NCBI RefSeq assembly: GCF_030651595.1
Contig: NZ_JAUSCH010000129.1
Location: forward strand, 1 to 44,741
Origin: Candidatus Oleimmundimicrobium sp.
Lineage (GTDB): Bacteria; Actinomycetota; Aquicultoria; UBA3085; Oleimmundimicrobiaceae
Length of the DNA stretch: 44,741 bases
Direction of reading: 5' to 3'
A model generated the notes under the pieces. The model searched no databases. It was not told the origin of the DNA and was given only the letters and a program-made list of their open reading frames with translations. The translations under genes were made by a program, and so were the position numbers. Every line of letters begins with the position of its first letter. Position 1 is the first letter of the stretch. Below are positions 1-8,010 of this stretch, in pieces.

Positions 1-105
1 AAAACGAAGCAAAAGAAGGGCGGCCGATCATTTTTTGACGGCTCCGAAATAACGGTTGTTCAGGTGCCTGCTTGCCAGCCTCGCCAGCGGCGGGCACGGC
101 GGTAG
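1..105 (+). CDS. possible C-terminal tail of an upstream gene
   Basis: Frame 1 is open from the window edge to a TAG at 103-105. The residues up to about codon 22 (ending EITVVQVP) look protein-like. The last dozen codons are read through a G+C-rich palindromic repeat and become Arg/Pro-rich. If real, the repeat has replaced or extended the native C-terminus. The family is not recognisable from about 34 residues, and chance is quite possible. Confidence 0.25.
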   Translation, partial: KTKQKKGGRSFFDGSEITVVQVPACQPRQRRARR

Positions 106-280
106 GCACGGCAGAACTCGCTCCGATAAATCGGAGCTCAAACAGCTTCGGCTCATTTCCCTCACAATTTATTTCTCCCTGCCTGCCGGTAGGCACGGCG
201 CCTAAAAATGATATGGCGTATAAAAAAGCGTGCTCATATGCTTGCCCGCCTGTGGAGGGCCTGCCCGCCTCTGGAGAGTC
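61..280. repeat. cluster of G+C-rich palindromic repeats
   Basis: Two related families of short palindromes lie between the window start and yebC. Family A (core TGCCTGCCGGTAGGCACGG) occurs at about 67-110 and 178-200. Family B (core GCCCGCCTCTGGCGGG, here degenerate) occurs twice at 240-275. A 78-codon reading frame crosses the block but is Pro/Ala/Ser-rich repeat translation with no ribosome binding site, so I do not call it a gene. Other copies occur at 1883, 7604 and inside recJ. Confidence 0.7.
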
Positions 281-376
281 GCTATCTACTCGGCCCACGG
301 GGTTTTAAAAACCAAAATATTTAAAAGCTCTTTTGATTTTCCTGGAGACTGGCAACTGATGGCTGTTTTTTGGAAT

Positions 377-406
377 TTGGCTAATTTTAGAAACTTTTGT
401 TAAGAT
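377..406 (+). promoter_or_regulatory. candidate promoter of yebC
   Basis: TTGGCT (377-382) and TAAGAT (401-406) are separated by 18 bp in an A+T-rich stretch, about 30 bp upstream of the yebC start. The match is moderate and there is no experimental support. Confidence 0.35.
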
Positions 407-438
407 GATTATGGATTCAAAAGAAAGGAGATAGTCGT

Positions 439-1200
439 ATGTCAGGACATTCAAAGTGGCATTCAATTAAGCACAAAAAGTCAAAAGAAGATGTAAAGAA
501 AGGTAAAATATTTAGCAAATTATCCAGGTATATAACTGTTGCTGCCCGAGAAGGTGGAGGGGATATTAGTGGCAATTCTTCTCTTGCTTTAGCTCTTCAA
601 AAGGCGAAGGATTACAATATGCCCGCTGCAAATATAGAACGGGCTATTAAAAAAGGAACAGGTGATCTTGGGGGAGCAGAGGCTTTCGAAAAAATTATCT
701 ATGAAGGATATGGGCCCGCCGGGGTTGCTGTTATGGTTGAGGCGATGACGGATAATCGGAATAGAACGGCTTCAGATATAAGAAATATTTTTTCGAAACA
801 CAACGGAAATCTTGGAACTACAGGCTGTGTGGCATGGATGTTTGATAGAAAGGGCGTAATTTTAGCAGGCAAAGATGAAAATATAGATGAAGACACCTTG
901 CTTTCCATAGCTCTTGAAGCAGGCGCTGAAGATTTAAAAAACGAGGATGATCATTTCGAAATAATCACTGAACCGGTAGATTTAAATTCGGTTTGTGATG
1001 TTTTGAAAGATAAAGGTGTTAAATTTTCCTCCGCTACAATTACTATGCTGCCCAAAGATATGGTCAAATTAAACAAAGCGGATGCGAAAAAAGCTTTAAA
1101 ACTCATGGATGTTCTCGAGGACCATGATGATGTTCAAGAGGTGTATTCAAACTTTGATATTCCCGATGAAGTAATGGATGAAATTGCGGCCGAATCCTAA
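439..1200 (+). CDS. yebC: YebC/PmpR family translation/transcription factor
   Basis: The 253-residue product has the usual family length and the hallmark N-terminus MSGHSKWHSIKHKK, followed by the family segment AANIERAIKKGTG near residue 65 and ETMTDNRNRT-like sequence near residue 105. YebC proteins are three-domain cytoplasmic proteins. Some members relieve ribosome stalling at proline runs and others bind DNA; which applies here cannot be told. The ATG follows an AAAGGAG box by eight bases. The adjacency to ruvC, ruvA and ruvB is the classic arrangement across bacteria. Confidence 0.97.
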   Translation: MSGHSKWHSIKHKKSKEDVKKGKIFSKLSRYITVAAREGGGDISGNSSLALALQKAKDYNMPAANIERAIKKGTGDLGGAEAFEKIIYEGYGPAGVAVMVEAMTDNRNRTASDIRNIFSKHNGNLGTTGCVAWMFDRKGVILAGKDENIDEDTLLSIALEAGAEDLKNEDDHFEIITEPVDLNSVCDVLKDKGVKFSSATITMLPKDMVKLNKADAKKALKLMDVLEDHDDVQEVYSNFDIPDEVMDEIAAES

Positions 1201-1301
1201 ATTGTTAACCGGAACATTGTTTCTAATAAATCTCGTGTTAAAATTGAATAAAACATATGTTCGAATAAGATATTCAAATTGTACAAAGATGAGGATTGCT
1301 T

Positions 1302-1796
1302 GTGATTATTTTAGGGTTAGATCCGGGGTTGGCTATTACCGGGTTTGGGGTTATTGATTGTAAAGGAAATAGACTAAAACCAATAAGCTATGGATGTATA
1401 AGAACCGAAGCTAAACTTTCTCTACCTGTTAGACTTGATAAGGTGTTTAAAGAGATGGAAATTTTAATTAACAAGTATAATCCACAAGAAGTGGCAGTTG
1501 AGAGTCTTTTTTTTAATTCTAACGCGAAAACAGTTTTTGCTGTTGGTCAAGCCAGAGGAGTAGCCTTATTGGCAATGGCCAGAGCCGGTTTGCCCGTTTC
1601 GGATTATACGCCACTTCAAGTGAAACAAGCCGTTGTGGGATACGGAAGAGCCGATAAATTGCAAGTTCAAAATATGGTAAAAACTCTTTTGTGTTTATCA
1701 GAATACCCGAAGCCGGATGACGCAGCCGATGCTTTAGCTATAGCGATATGTCACGCACATTCAAGGAAGATGAACAGAGTGGGTAATGAGGAGTGA
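1302..1796 (+). CDS. ruvC: crossover junction endodeoxyribonuclease RuvC
   Basis: RuvC resolves Holliday junctions by paired nicking, working with RuvAB. The acidic catalytic residues are visible: LGLDPG at the N-terminus, VAVESLFF near residue 65 and PDDAADALAIAI near residue 140. Length (164 residues) is normal. I chose the GTG at 1302 because the GAGG box at 1291-1294 is correctly spaced from it; a TTG at 1296 is too close. About 100 bp separate it from yebC. Confidence 0.96.
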   Translation: MIILGLDPGLAITGFGVIDCKGNRLKPISYGCIRTEAKLSLPVRLDKVFKEMEILINKYNPQEVAVESLFFNSNAKTVFAVGQARGVALLAMARAGLPVSDYTPLQVKQAVVGYGRADKLQVQNMVKTLLCLSEYPKPDDAADALAIAICHAHSRKMNRVGNEE

Positions 1797-1810
1797 GAAG
1801 TTGGTAAAAG

Positions 1811-1976
1811 ATGGCAAATAGCTTATAGCTTATAGCAGATAGCAAATAGTGTTTTGTTTTAAACATTTTAAATTTTAAATTTCCGTGCCTACCGGCAGGC
1901 AGGCTGACAGGCAGGTAGTTTTACATTTTTCATTTTCATTTTTTCATTTAAAACGAGCTGGGGGCTGGAAGCTGAC
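1811..1976. repeat. composite intergenic repeat before ruvA (heptamers, A+T block, palindrome)
   Basis: From left to right: heptamer units of TAGCTTA/TAGCAGA type (1811-1851); an A+T-rich block around GTTTTGTTTTAAAC (1850-1882); a G+C-rich family A palindrome (1883-1918); a second A+T block with TTTTTCATT runs (1919-1955); then CTGGGGG/CTGGAAG/CTGACAT heptamers reaching the ruvA start codon. The A+T block recurs at 18238-18308 without the palindrome, so the palindrome appears inserted here. Confidence 0.7.
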
Positions 1977-2567
1977 ATGATTGCATATCTTGAAGGGAAA
2001 ATTAAAGAAAAAGGGACAGATAAAATTGTGGTCGATGTAAATGGAATCGGTTTTGAAGTTTTTGTTTCAAGTAATTCTTTGCGTAATTTGCCTGAAAAAG
2101 GTGAGATAGCTGGTGTTCATACATATCTTCATGTGCGTGAAGATATTTTGCAGATTTTTGGTTTTAATTCTTTAGAAGAAAAAGAGATGTTTTTAAATTT
2201 ACTCTCAGTATCAAAAATTGGTCCAAAAATTGCTTTGTCAATACTTTCTGCTCTTTCTTTGGATTCTTTGAGAAAGGCAATTATTATGGGTGATTTGGAA
2301 ATGATAACCGCAATACCGGGGATAGGTAAAAAAGGAGCTCAACGGTTGATTCTTGAATTAAAAGAAAAACTTGAACTCCCTGATTTTTTTGAGAATATAC
2401 CTGAGCAGGTTAATAATTCTGCTTACATTGAAGCAAGAGATGCCTTAGTTAACCTTGGCTATTCAACAATGGAGGCAGCTAAGGCACTAGAAGGGTGCCT
2501 TAATAAAAACAATCTTTCCGCTGAAGAAATGATAAAATTTGCCTTAAAGAAACTGGCAAAATGTTAA
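1977..2567 (+). CDS. ruvA: Holliday junction branch migration protein RuvA
   Basis: RuvA binds the four-way junction and loads the RuvB motor. The 196-residue product has the N-terminal OB fold (MIAYLEGKIKEKGTDKIVVDVNGIGFEV), two helix-hairpin-helix motifs (VSKIGPKIALSIL near residue 78 and IPGIGKKGAQRLILEL near residue 113), and a C-terminal UBA-like domain that contacts RuvB. The ATG immediately follows a heptamer repeat tract, with only G-rich repeat sequence where the ribosome binding site should be. ruvB begins 49 bp downstream. Confidence 0.97.
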   Translation: MIAYLEGKIKEKGTDKIVVDVNGIGFEVFVSSNSLRNLPEKGEIAGVHTYLHVREDILQIFGFNSLEEKEMFLNLLSVSKIGPKIALSILSALSLDSLRKAIIMGDLEMITAIPGIGKKGAQRLILELKEKLELPDFFENIPEQVNNSAYIEARDALVNLGYSTMEAAKALEGCLNKNNLSAEEMIKFALKKLAKC

Positions 2568-2615
2568 TTGCGCGCTTTATTGGTAAAAAGTTTTTTTGAT
2601 ATAGGAGTTGTGCTT

Positions 2616-3632
2616 ATGGAAGAAAGAATTTTATCTACAAATTTGACACCTGAAGACATTGAATATGATAAAAACTTGCGACCTAAAAGATTGGTTGAGT
2701 TTATTGGCCAGGGGAAAATTAAAGAACATCTGGGCGTGTATATTTCAGCAGCTAAAAATCGTAAAGAGACATTAGACCATGTTCTTTTATCCGGTCCTCC
2801 CGGTTTAGGGAAGACCACTCTTGCCGGAATTATCGCTAACGAGATGGATGTAAGCATAAAAGTTACTTCCGGGCCGGCTCTTGAACGAGCTGGAGACTTA
2901 GCAGCCATTTTAACTAATTTAGAAGTTGGAGATGTCTTATTTATTGATGAAATCCACCGCCTAAATAGAAACGTGGAAGAAGTTCTTTACCCGGCTATGG
3001 AGGATTTTGAGCTGGATATAATTATTGGTAAAGGGCCTAGCGCAAGGTCACTTAGGTTAGAAGTGCCTCGCTTTACTTTAGTTGGAGCAACGACACGAAC
3101 AGGTTTAATCACCTCTCCTTTAAGAGACAGATTTGGGGTTGTTGCCCGGCTTGACTACTATACGGTTGAGGAACTTGAAGAAATTACCAAACGCTCTGGT
3201 TCAATCTTGGGAGTTAAGATTGATTCAGAGGGGGCACACGAAATAGCCAGACGCTCAAGAGGAACGCCACGAGTTGTAAATCGCCTGCTTAAAAGGGTTA
3301 GGGACTATGCTGAAGTTAAGTGTGATGGTATTATAAACAAAGATGTAGCCATGGAGGCCCTTTCATTTTTTGAGGTTGATAATAAGGGTTTAGATAAACT
3401 GGACCAAAGAATTTTAATGACCTTAATTGATAAATTTGATGGTAAGCCGGTTGGGCTTAACACACTTGCTACTGCTATTGGGGAGGAGTCCGATACTGTA
3501 GAGGACGTCTATGAACCATATCTCCTCCAACTTGGTTTTTTGATGCGTACCCCAAGAGGACGAATAGCTACCGGGAAAGCGTATGAGCATTTTGGAATTA
3601 AACCTAAAGAAGACAACCCCGCGCTATTTTAG
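2616..3632 (+). CDS. ruvB: Holliday junction branch migration ATPase RuvB
   Basis: RuvB is the hexameric AAA+ motor of the RuvAB complex. Walker A (GPPGLGKTT), Walker B ([10 protein letters not shown]), sensor 1 (GATTRTG), sensor 2 ([13 protein letters not shown]) and the C-terminal winged helix are all present in the 338-residue product. The frame is open further upstream, but the ATG at 2616 has an AGGAG box and gives the normal N-terminus ([24 protein letters not shown]). It closes the ruvCAB group. Confidence 0.97.
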   Translation: MEERILSTNLTPEDIEYDKNLRPKRLVEFIGQGKIKEHLGVYISAAKNRKETLDHVLLSGPPGLGKTTLAGIIANEMDVSIKVTSGPALERAGDLAAILTNLEVGDVLFIDEIHRLNRNVEEVLYPAMEDFELDIIIGKGPSARSLRLEVPRFTLVGATTRTGLITSPLRDRFGVVARLDYYTVEELEEITKRSGSILGVKIDSEGAHEIARRSRGTPRVVNRLLKRVRDYAEVKCDGIINKDVAMEALSFFEVDNKGLDKLDQRILMTLIDKFDGKPVGLNTLATAIGEESDTVEDVYEPYLLQLGFLMRTPRGRIATGKAYEHFGIKPKEDNPALF

Positions 3633-3737
3633 AGAGTTAAAATTTACAGGTGCTCCGGGGGTTTAAAAATTGGGAGCTGAAAACTAATCTAAATCTTTGT
3701 TCTCCACTTTTTTAGTGTTCAGGCATCGGAGGTTGAA

Positions 3738-5597
3738 ATGCATAGAAAAGAAAATAGAATTTTACTGCCTATGACTAAAAAAACGATAAATAAGAACCTT
3801 ATCAAAATTATTTCTTCGTTGATTTCAAAAAATCAAGGCAAATTAACCGCCTTAGGAGTTGTCGAAATACCCAAAGATTTATCACTTAGTTATGGGGCTA
3901 TTCCCGCGCGAAGGTTTAGGAAAATCATAAGTGATTTAGCCCAAACGGGGCAGTTAGAAAGAGTTGAAATGAAGACTTTGGTTGGAGTTTCTCACCAGGG
4001 GTGGCAGGAAGTAATTAATTCGGCTCAAAAAGAAAGGTGCAACTTAATCTTTCTGGAGTGGGATGGAAAAGGTGATGGAAAAAGGCGTTTTTACGGAACC
4101 ACGATGGATGAAATTGCACAGAAAACTTCTAATGATATTGTAATTGTTAAACCCGGCAAGGGTGGGGAATTTAAAAAAGTACTTGTTCTTTTAAGAGGCG
4201 GGGTACACGCTAAGCTTGGTTTGAGTCTCGCAACTTCAATTGTCGATAAATTTGGTTCTTCTCTAACGGTTTTGCATATTTCAAGCACCGCTCCCAAGCA
4301 ATTTCAAAAAGATAAAACTGCTTTAAAGAACTATTTAAAAAAGCAAGCAAGTTTTGCTGATAAAATAAATATCGTTTCTTTACCTTCTCCCGATACTGAA
4401 AAGACAATTCTGGATTTTGCCAAAGATTATGACGTTATTATAATGGGTGCTTCCACAAAAGACGGCAAAACAACTCCTTTTGGGCCAATATCTCAAAAGA
4501 TAGCAAAAAATTTAGACGCGACCACAATTATCGCAATTGCCGGGGTCCCTTCGCAGTTACCAATTTTTGAGTCAGAGAAGAAGAGCGTTAAATTGCATTC
4601 GGCCAAAAAAGATATCTCTGAAGTCGTTGATAGATGGTTTGCGGAAAACACTTTTCACGCTGAGGAATTTTCAAATATCGAAGAACTTGTTGAATTAAAA
4701 GAAAAACAAGGGCTTACAATAAGTCTGGGCCTGCCAACATTAAACGAGGGTGAGACCGTCGGTAAAATAATACATACTATAAAAAGTGAACTTTACGATA
4801 AGCATCATCTTATTGACGAAATTGCCCTAATCGATAGCAATTCAACTGATGGAACGCAAGAAATTGCTCGTAAATTAGGAATACCGGTTCTTGTTGATAG
4901 TGAGATATTGCCTTCTCAGGGAGCAAAAAAGGGGAAAGGGGAGGCGCTTTGGAAAAGTCTTTATGCTTTAAATGGCGATATTATTGTTTGGATAGATACA
5001 GATATTAAGAACATCACTCCAAGTTTCGTATATGGATTGGTTGGGCCACTTATTAAATATCCAAGGATAAAATATGTAAAAGGGTTTTACCGTCGTCCCA
5101 TAAAAGTTAGAGACACACTTCGCGAAACAGGCGGAGGAAGAGTTACTGAACTTACCGCGAGACCTCTCATAAACCTTTTCTTCCCGGAGCTATCGGGTCT
5201 TGTGCAGCCGCTTTCGGGTGAATATGCCGGAAGGCGAGAGACACTTGAGCAAGTTGGTTTTTACACGGGATACGGCGTTGAAATAGGTTTATTGATAAAT
5301 ATTTTAGAAAAATTTGGCTTATCTGTTTTTGGCCAAGTGGATTTAATTAAGAGGATTCACAGAAATCAAAGTCTTTCAGATTTAAGTAAAATGTCTTTTG
5401 CTATTCTTCAAGTGGTTATCGAATGGCTTGAGAAGAAAAATAAAGTGTATTTGCTCCAGGAAATGAATAAGTCAATGAAGCTTATTCATCGCGATCCTAA
5501 GAATTTTTATCTTGAAGTTAAAGAAATAGAAGATACTATGAGGCCACCCATGATTGAAATGCCCGAATACGTTGAGAAGTTTAAAAAATTATCGTAG
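3738..5597 (+). CDS. gpgS: two USP-like domains fused to glucosyl-3-phosphoglycerate synthase (GT81)
   Basis: The C-terminal half (about residues 325-560) matches GpgS-type glycosyltransferases: LGLPTLNEGETVGKII, the DSNSTDGT segment, a metal-binding VWIDTDIKN motif, and SGLVQPLSGEYAGRR. GpgS makes glucosyl-3-phosphoglycerate, precursor of glucosylglycerate solutes and, in mycobacteria, of methylglucose lipopolysaccharide. Residues about 18-138 and 142-268 resemble two universal-stress-protein domains; the second has the VIIMGASTKDG/FGPISQKI nucleotide-loop pattern. At 619 residues it is nearly twice an ordinary GpgS. The ATG follows a GGAGG box. No partner phosphatase gene lies nearby. The N-terminal assignment is by fold-like pattern only. 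Confidence 0.85.
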   Translation: MHRKENRILLPMTKKTINKNLIKIISSLISKNQGKLTALGVVEIPKDLSLSYGAIPARRFRKIISDLAQTGQLERVEMKTLVGVSHQGWQEVINSAQKERCNLIFLEWDGKGDGKRRFYGTTMDEIAQKTSNDIVIVKPGKGGEFKKVLVLLRGGVHAKLGLSLATSIVDKFGSSLTVLHISSTAPKQFQKDKTALKNYLKKQASFADKINIVSLPSPDTEKTILDFAKDYDVIIMGASTKDGKTTPFGPISQKIAKNLDATTIIAIAGVPSQLPIFESEKKSVKLHSAKKDISEVVDRWFAENTFHAEEFSNIEELVELKEKQGLTISLGLPTLNEGETVGKIIHTIKSELYDKHHLIDEIALIDSNSTDGTQEIARKLGIPVLVDSEILPSQGAKKGKGEALWKSLYALNGDIIVWIDTDIKNITPSFVYGLVGPLIKYPRIKYVKGFYRRPIKVRDTLRETGGGRVTELTARPLINLFFPELSGLVQPLSGEYAGRRETLEQVGFYTGYGVEIGLLINILEKFGLSVFGQVDLIKRIHRNQSLSDLSKMSFAILQVVIEWLEKKNKVYLLQEMNKSMKLIHRDPKNFYLEVKEIEDTMRPPMIEMPEYVEKFKKLS

Positions 5598-5902
5598 ATT
5601 AGTTTTTTCATTTTCTTGCTCGTCCTAAGAATTTTATTTTGTGGGCGGGCAACAGCTCTGGATTGCCTACAAATAACCCCCCTGGGTTTTAAAAGATAAA
5701 AACTAATGGCTTATAGGTTCGTCATTGCGAGAGACCGAAGGGAACGTGGCAATCTCATAGGTGGCTGATAGCTGGGGGATGTTTCCACTGGGATTTTAGA
5801 AGGGTTGTTAATTCCTTTGTTTTTGTGATGTTTTTTCGCTAATTCCACAACCTTAAACAACTGTGATAAACTAAATTAAATCCAGCTTAAGAAGGGAATC
5901 TT
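5598..5902. repeat. intergenic region with composite repeat and CATTGCGAG element
   Basis: Positions 5642-5756 hold a composite of about 115 bp: a degenerate GC palindrome, AAATAACCCCCCTGGGTTTT, an A-rich stretch, then a CATTGCGAG...GGCAATCTC inverted element (5721-5756). A diverged copy in the same order lies at 18068-18184. Short heptamer-like units (GTGGCTG/ATAGCTG) follow at about 5760-5780. The remainder up to DUF763 is A+T-rich and probably holds that gene's promoter. Confidence 0.65.
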
Positions 5903-6973
5903 ATGCGCACGGGTATTGCAAATCTACCGCTTCACGGTGGCAAAGCCCCCAGGTGGCTTTTTTCCAGAATGACAAAACTGGCAAGAGAAATAGCCATTGT
6001 AATTGTGACTGAGTTTGGGCCCGAGGAAATGCTTAGAAAGCTCTCCGACCCGTTTTGGTTTCAGGCCTTCGGTTGTGTTTTAGGTTTTGACTGGCACAGC
6101 TCCGGGGTAACCACTACTACTTGTGGTGCTCTTAAAGAAGGGATAAAAGATATCGGGCCTGATTTAGGATTGTTTGTTGCCGGCGGGAAAGGTGCAACTT
6201 CTCGTAAGACCCCAAGTGAAATAGAAAAAACCGAAGGATTTCTTGCGATTGACCCAAAAATCCTTATATCTACAAGCAAGATTACTGCCAAGGTAGATAA
6301 CAATGCGCTTCAGGATGGGTATCAGCTCTATCATCACTGCTTCATTTTTACCAAGGAAGGTTCATGGGCCGTGGTTCAACAAGGGATGAATGAGGTAAAT
6401 TTATACGCGAGAAGATACCACTGGCTGGGCGAGAAGGTTAATGATTTTGTAAATGAACCTCATTCCGCAATATGTTGTGATAAGAAAAATCCCTCTTTAA
6501 ATTTAGTGGCCAAAGAAAGTGAGGAGGCAAGAGAAGTAACGGCCTCGCTTTCCAGGGAAAAGCCAGAAACCCTGGTCAAGGAGCTCAAAAGAATCAAGAC
6601 ACTTGAACTGCCTGCCCGTCATTCAGTAAAGGTTGGCGATATAAATCCTGATAGGATTGAGAAGATCTTTCTTAAGACCTATGAGAGGCAGCCCGAGGAT
6701 TTTAAGACACTTCTTGCGATGCCGGGAGTTGGTCCCAAGACCATTAGGGCATTAAGTTTAATATCCGAGCTTGTTTACGGGGTTAAGCCGAGCTTTAAAG
6801 ATCCGGTGCGCTATAGTTTTGCTCACGGGGGAAAAGACGGACATCCTTATCCGGTCGATAGGACTACATATGATAAATCCATAGAGATTTTGAGGACTGC
6901 AGTTTCACATGCTAAAGTTGGACGGGAAGAAAAACTGCAGGCTTTTAGAAGGTTAGGAAACTACGGTGGGTAG
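5903..6973 (+). CDS. DUF763 domain protein
   Basis: The 356-residue product matches the DUF763 family closely in conserved blocks: GIANLPLHGGKAPRWLF, LSDPFWFQAFGCVLGFDWHS, SGVTTTTCGALKEG and FVAGGKGATSRKTPSEI. A helix-hairpin-helix-like segment (MPGVGPKTIRALSLI) lies near residue 275. The family is shared by archaea and various bacteria and has no established function; the helix-hairpin-helix hints at nucleic-acid binding, which is inference. The ATG follows AAGAAGGGAATC. queH starts 9 bp downstream, so the two are probably co-transcribed. Confidence 0.9.
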   Translation: MRTGIANLPLHGGKAPRWLFSRMTKLAREIAIVIVTEFGPEEMLRKLSDPFWFQAFGCVLGFDWHSSGVTTTTCGALKEGIKDIGPDLGLFVAGGKGATSRKTPSEIEKTEGFLAIDPKILISTSKITAKVDNNALQDGYQLYHHCFIFTKEGSWAVVQQGMNEVNLYARRYHWLGEKVNDFVNEPHSAICCDKKNPSLNLVAKESEEAREVTASLSREKPETLVKELKRIKTLELPARHSVKVGDINPDRIEKIFLKTYERQPEDFKTLLAMPGVGPKTIRALSLISELVYGVKPSFKDPVRYSFAHGGKDGHPYPVDRTTYDKSIEILRTAVSHAKVGREEKLQAFRRLGNYGG

Positions 6974-6982
6974 GAGTTAAAA

Positions 6983-7516
6983 ATGGCAAAAATTCTTTTA
7001 CATGCGTGTTGTGCTCCTTGTTTAATATATTCTTATGAAAAGTTAGTTAAAGAAGGCTATGAAGTAACCTGTTTTTACTATAATCCCAATACTCATCCCT
7101 TCAGAGAATACAAAGAACGGCTAAAGTCTGTTCGGAAATGCTGCGAGGAATTAAATATTCCTTTGATTGTTGGCGAATATGAACTTGAGGAATATTTTCG
7201 AAGAGTGGCTTTTCACGAGGACGAAAGATGCTCTATTTGTTATAATTTGCGTTTGAGGAAAACGGCCGAAACAGCTAAAAAGAACGGCTTTGACGCATTT
7301 ACAACAACATTAACTATAAGTCCGTATCAATCGCTTGAGCTAATAAAAAAAATTGGAGACAAAATAGCTCACGAGGTTGGTGCTGATTTTTTGTTTAAAG
7401 ATTTTAGGGAAGGTTTTAAGGAGAGTCACGAAAAAGCAAGAGAGATGGACTTATACATGCAAAAATATTGCGGATGCTTGTTTAGTGAATGGGAGCGTTA
7501 TGGTAAAAAGAAATGA
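6983..7516 (+). CDS. queH: epoxyqueuosine reductase QueH
   Basis: QueH (formerly DUF208) performs the last step of queuosine synthesis, reducing epoxyqueuosine in tRNA, and replaces the unrelated QueG. The diagnostic paired cysteines are present: HACCAPC at the N-terminus, KCCEELNIP and CSICYNLR in the middle, and YCGCLFSEWERY at the C-terminus, which bind Fe-S and metal. Length (177 residues) is typical. GGAG precedes the ATG. queA and tgt lie just downstream, forming a queuosine group. No queC, queD, queE or queF is in the window. Confidence 0.94.
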   Translation: MAKILLHACCAPCLIYSYEKLVKEGYEVTCFYYNPNTHPFREYKERLKSVRKCCEELNIPLIVGEYELEEYFRRVAFHEDERCSICYNLRLRKTAETAKKNGFDAFTTTLTISPYQSLELIKKIGDKIAHEVGADFLFKDFREGFKESHEKAREMDLYMQKYCGCLFSEWERYGKKK

Positions 7517-7589
7517 AAAATGGAGAATGAAAAAGTAAAAACTATAATTAAAAGTTAATAAAGTCTTCAGTTTTACATTTTTATTTAAG

Positions 7590-7640
7590 TCACTGCCGAC
7601 TCCCGCTTGCCCGCCTCTGGCGGGACTAAGAGACTTCCGA
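7590..7640. repeat. heptamer tract interrupted by a family B palindrome
   Basis: A CCGACTC-type heptamer tract runs from about 7590 and resumes at about 7626 with ACTAAGAGACTTCCGACTG. Between them (7604-7625) sits the palindrome GCCCGCCTCTGGCGGG. The copy at about 33115-33155 has the same flanks without the palindrome, which suggests insertion. Confidence 0.65.
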
Positions 7641-7700
7641 CTGATAGGGTATAGGGTAAAGTAGGAATTAGGATTAAGGAGCAATTGTACAGGTTAAGAG

Positions 7701-7770
7701 CTTAATCCTTATAACTTATTGCTTATAGCTGGTGGCTGGCGTCTGGCAGCTTATAACTGGCAACTTACAG
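7701..7770. repeat. ten-unit heptamer repeat ending at a ribosome binding site
   Basis: Ten consecutive heptamers of consensus CTKRYRR can be read without a phase break: CTTAATC, CTTATAA, CTTATTG, CTTATAG, CTGGTGG, CTGGCGT, CTGGCAG, CTTATAA, CTGGCAA, CTTACAG. The last unit supplies the first bases of the AGGAG box for the DUF2905 gene. This is the clearest member of a repeat type seen upstream of several genes here. Confidence 0.85.
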
Positions 7771-7779
7771 GAGTTGCGC

Positions 7780-8007
7780 GTGAACTTTGAAACAATAGGA
7801 AAAATAATTTTAATATTTGCAATCGTGCTTTTTGTTATAGGCAGTCTTTTTTATCTTGCCGGGAGAGTTGGTTTCAAAGGTCTCCCCGGCGATATATTTT
7901 ATAAAAAAAATGAGTTTAGTTTTTATTTTCCTATAGTAACTTGCATTGTCATAAGCATCATCTTAACTGTAATTATCAATCTAATCTTTTTTTTCTTAAG
8001 ACGGTGA
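7780..8007 (+). CDS. DUF2905 small membrane protein
   Basis: The 75-residue product has two transmembrane helices (about residues 5-25 and 45-70) around the family loop GRVGFKGLPGDIFYKKNEFSFYFP, which matches DUF2905. The function is unknown. This small protein is commonly found between ruvB and queA, as here. I chose the GTG at 7780 because of the AGGAG box nine bases upstream; a longer frame starting at 7732 would translate the heptamer tract. It ends 3 bp before queA. Confidence 0.9.
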   Translation: MNFETIGKIILIFAIVLFVIGSLFYLAGRVGFKGLPGDIFYKKNEFSFYFPIVTCIVISIILTVIINLIFFFLRR

Positions 8008-8010
8008 TTT

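Noticed and set aside
72-308. 78-codon plus-strand reading frame upstream of yebC
   Set aside because: It is translation of palindromic repeats, with a Pro/Ala/Ser/Gly-biased product and no ribosome binding site.
7732-7779. Longer start for the DUF2905 protein
   Set aside because: It would translate the heptamer tract; GTG 7780 has a proper AGGAG box and gives the family N-terminus.
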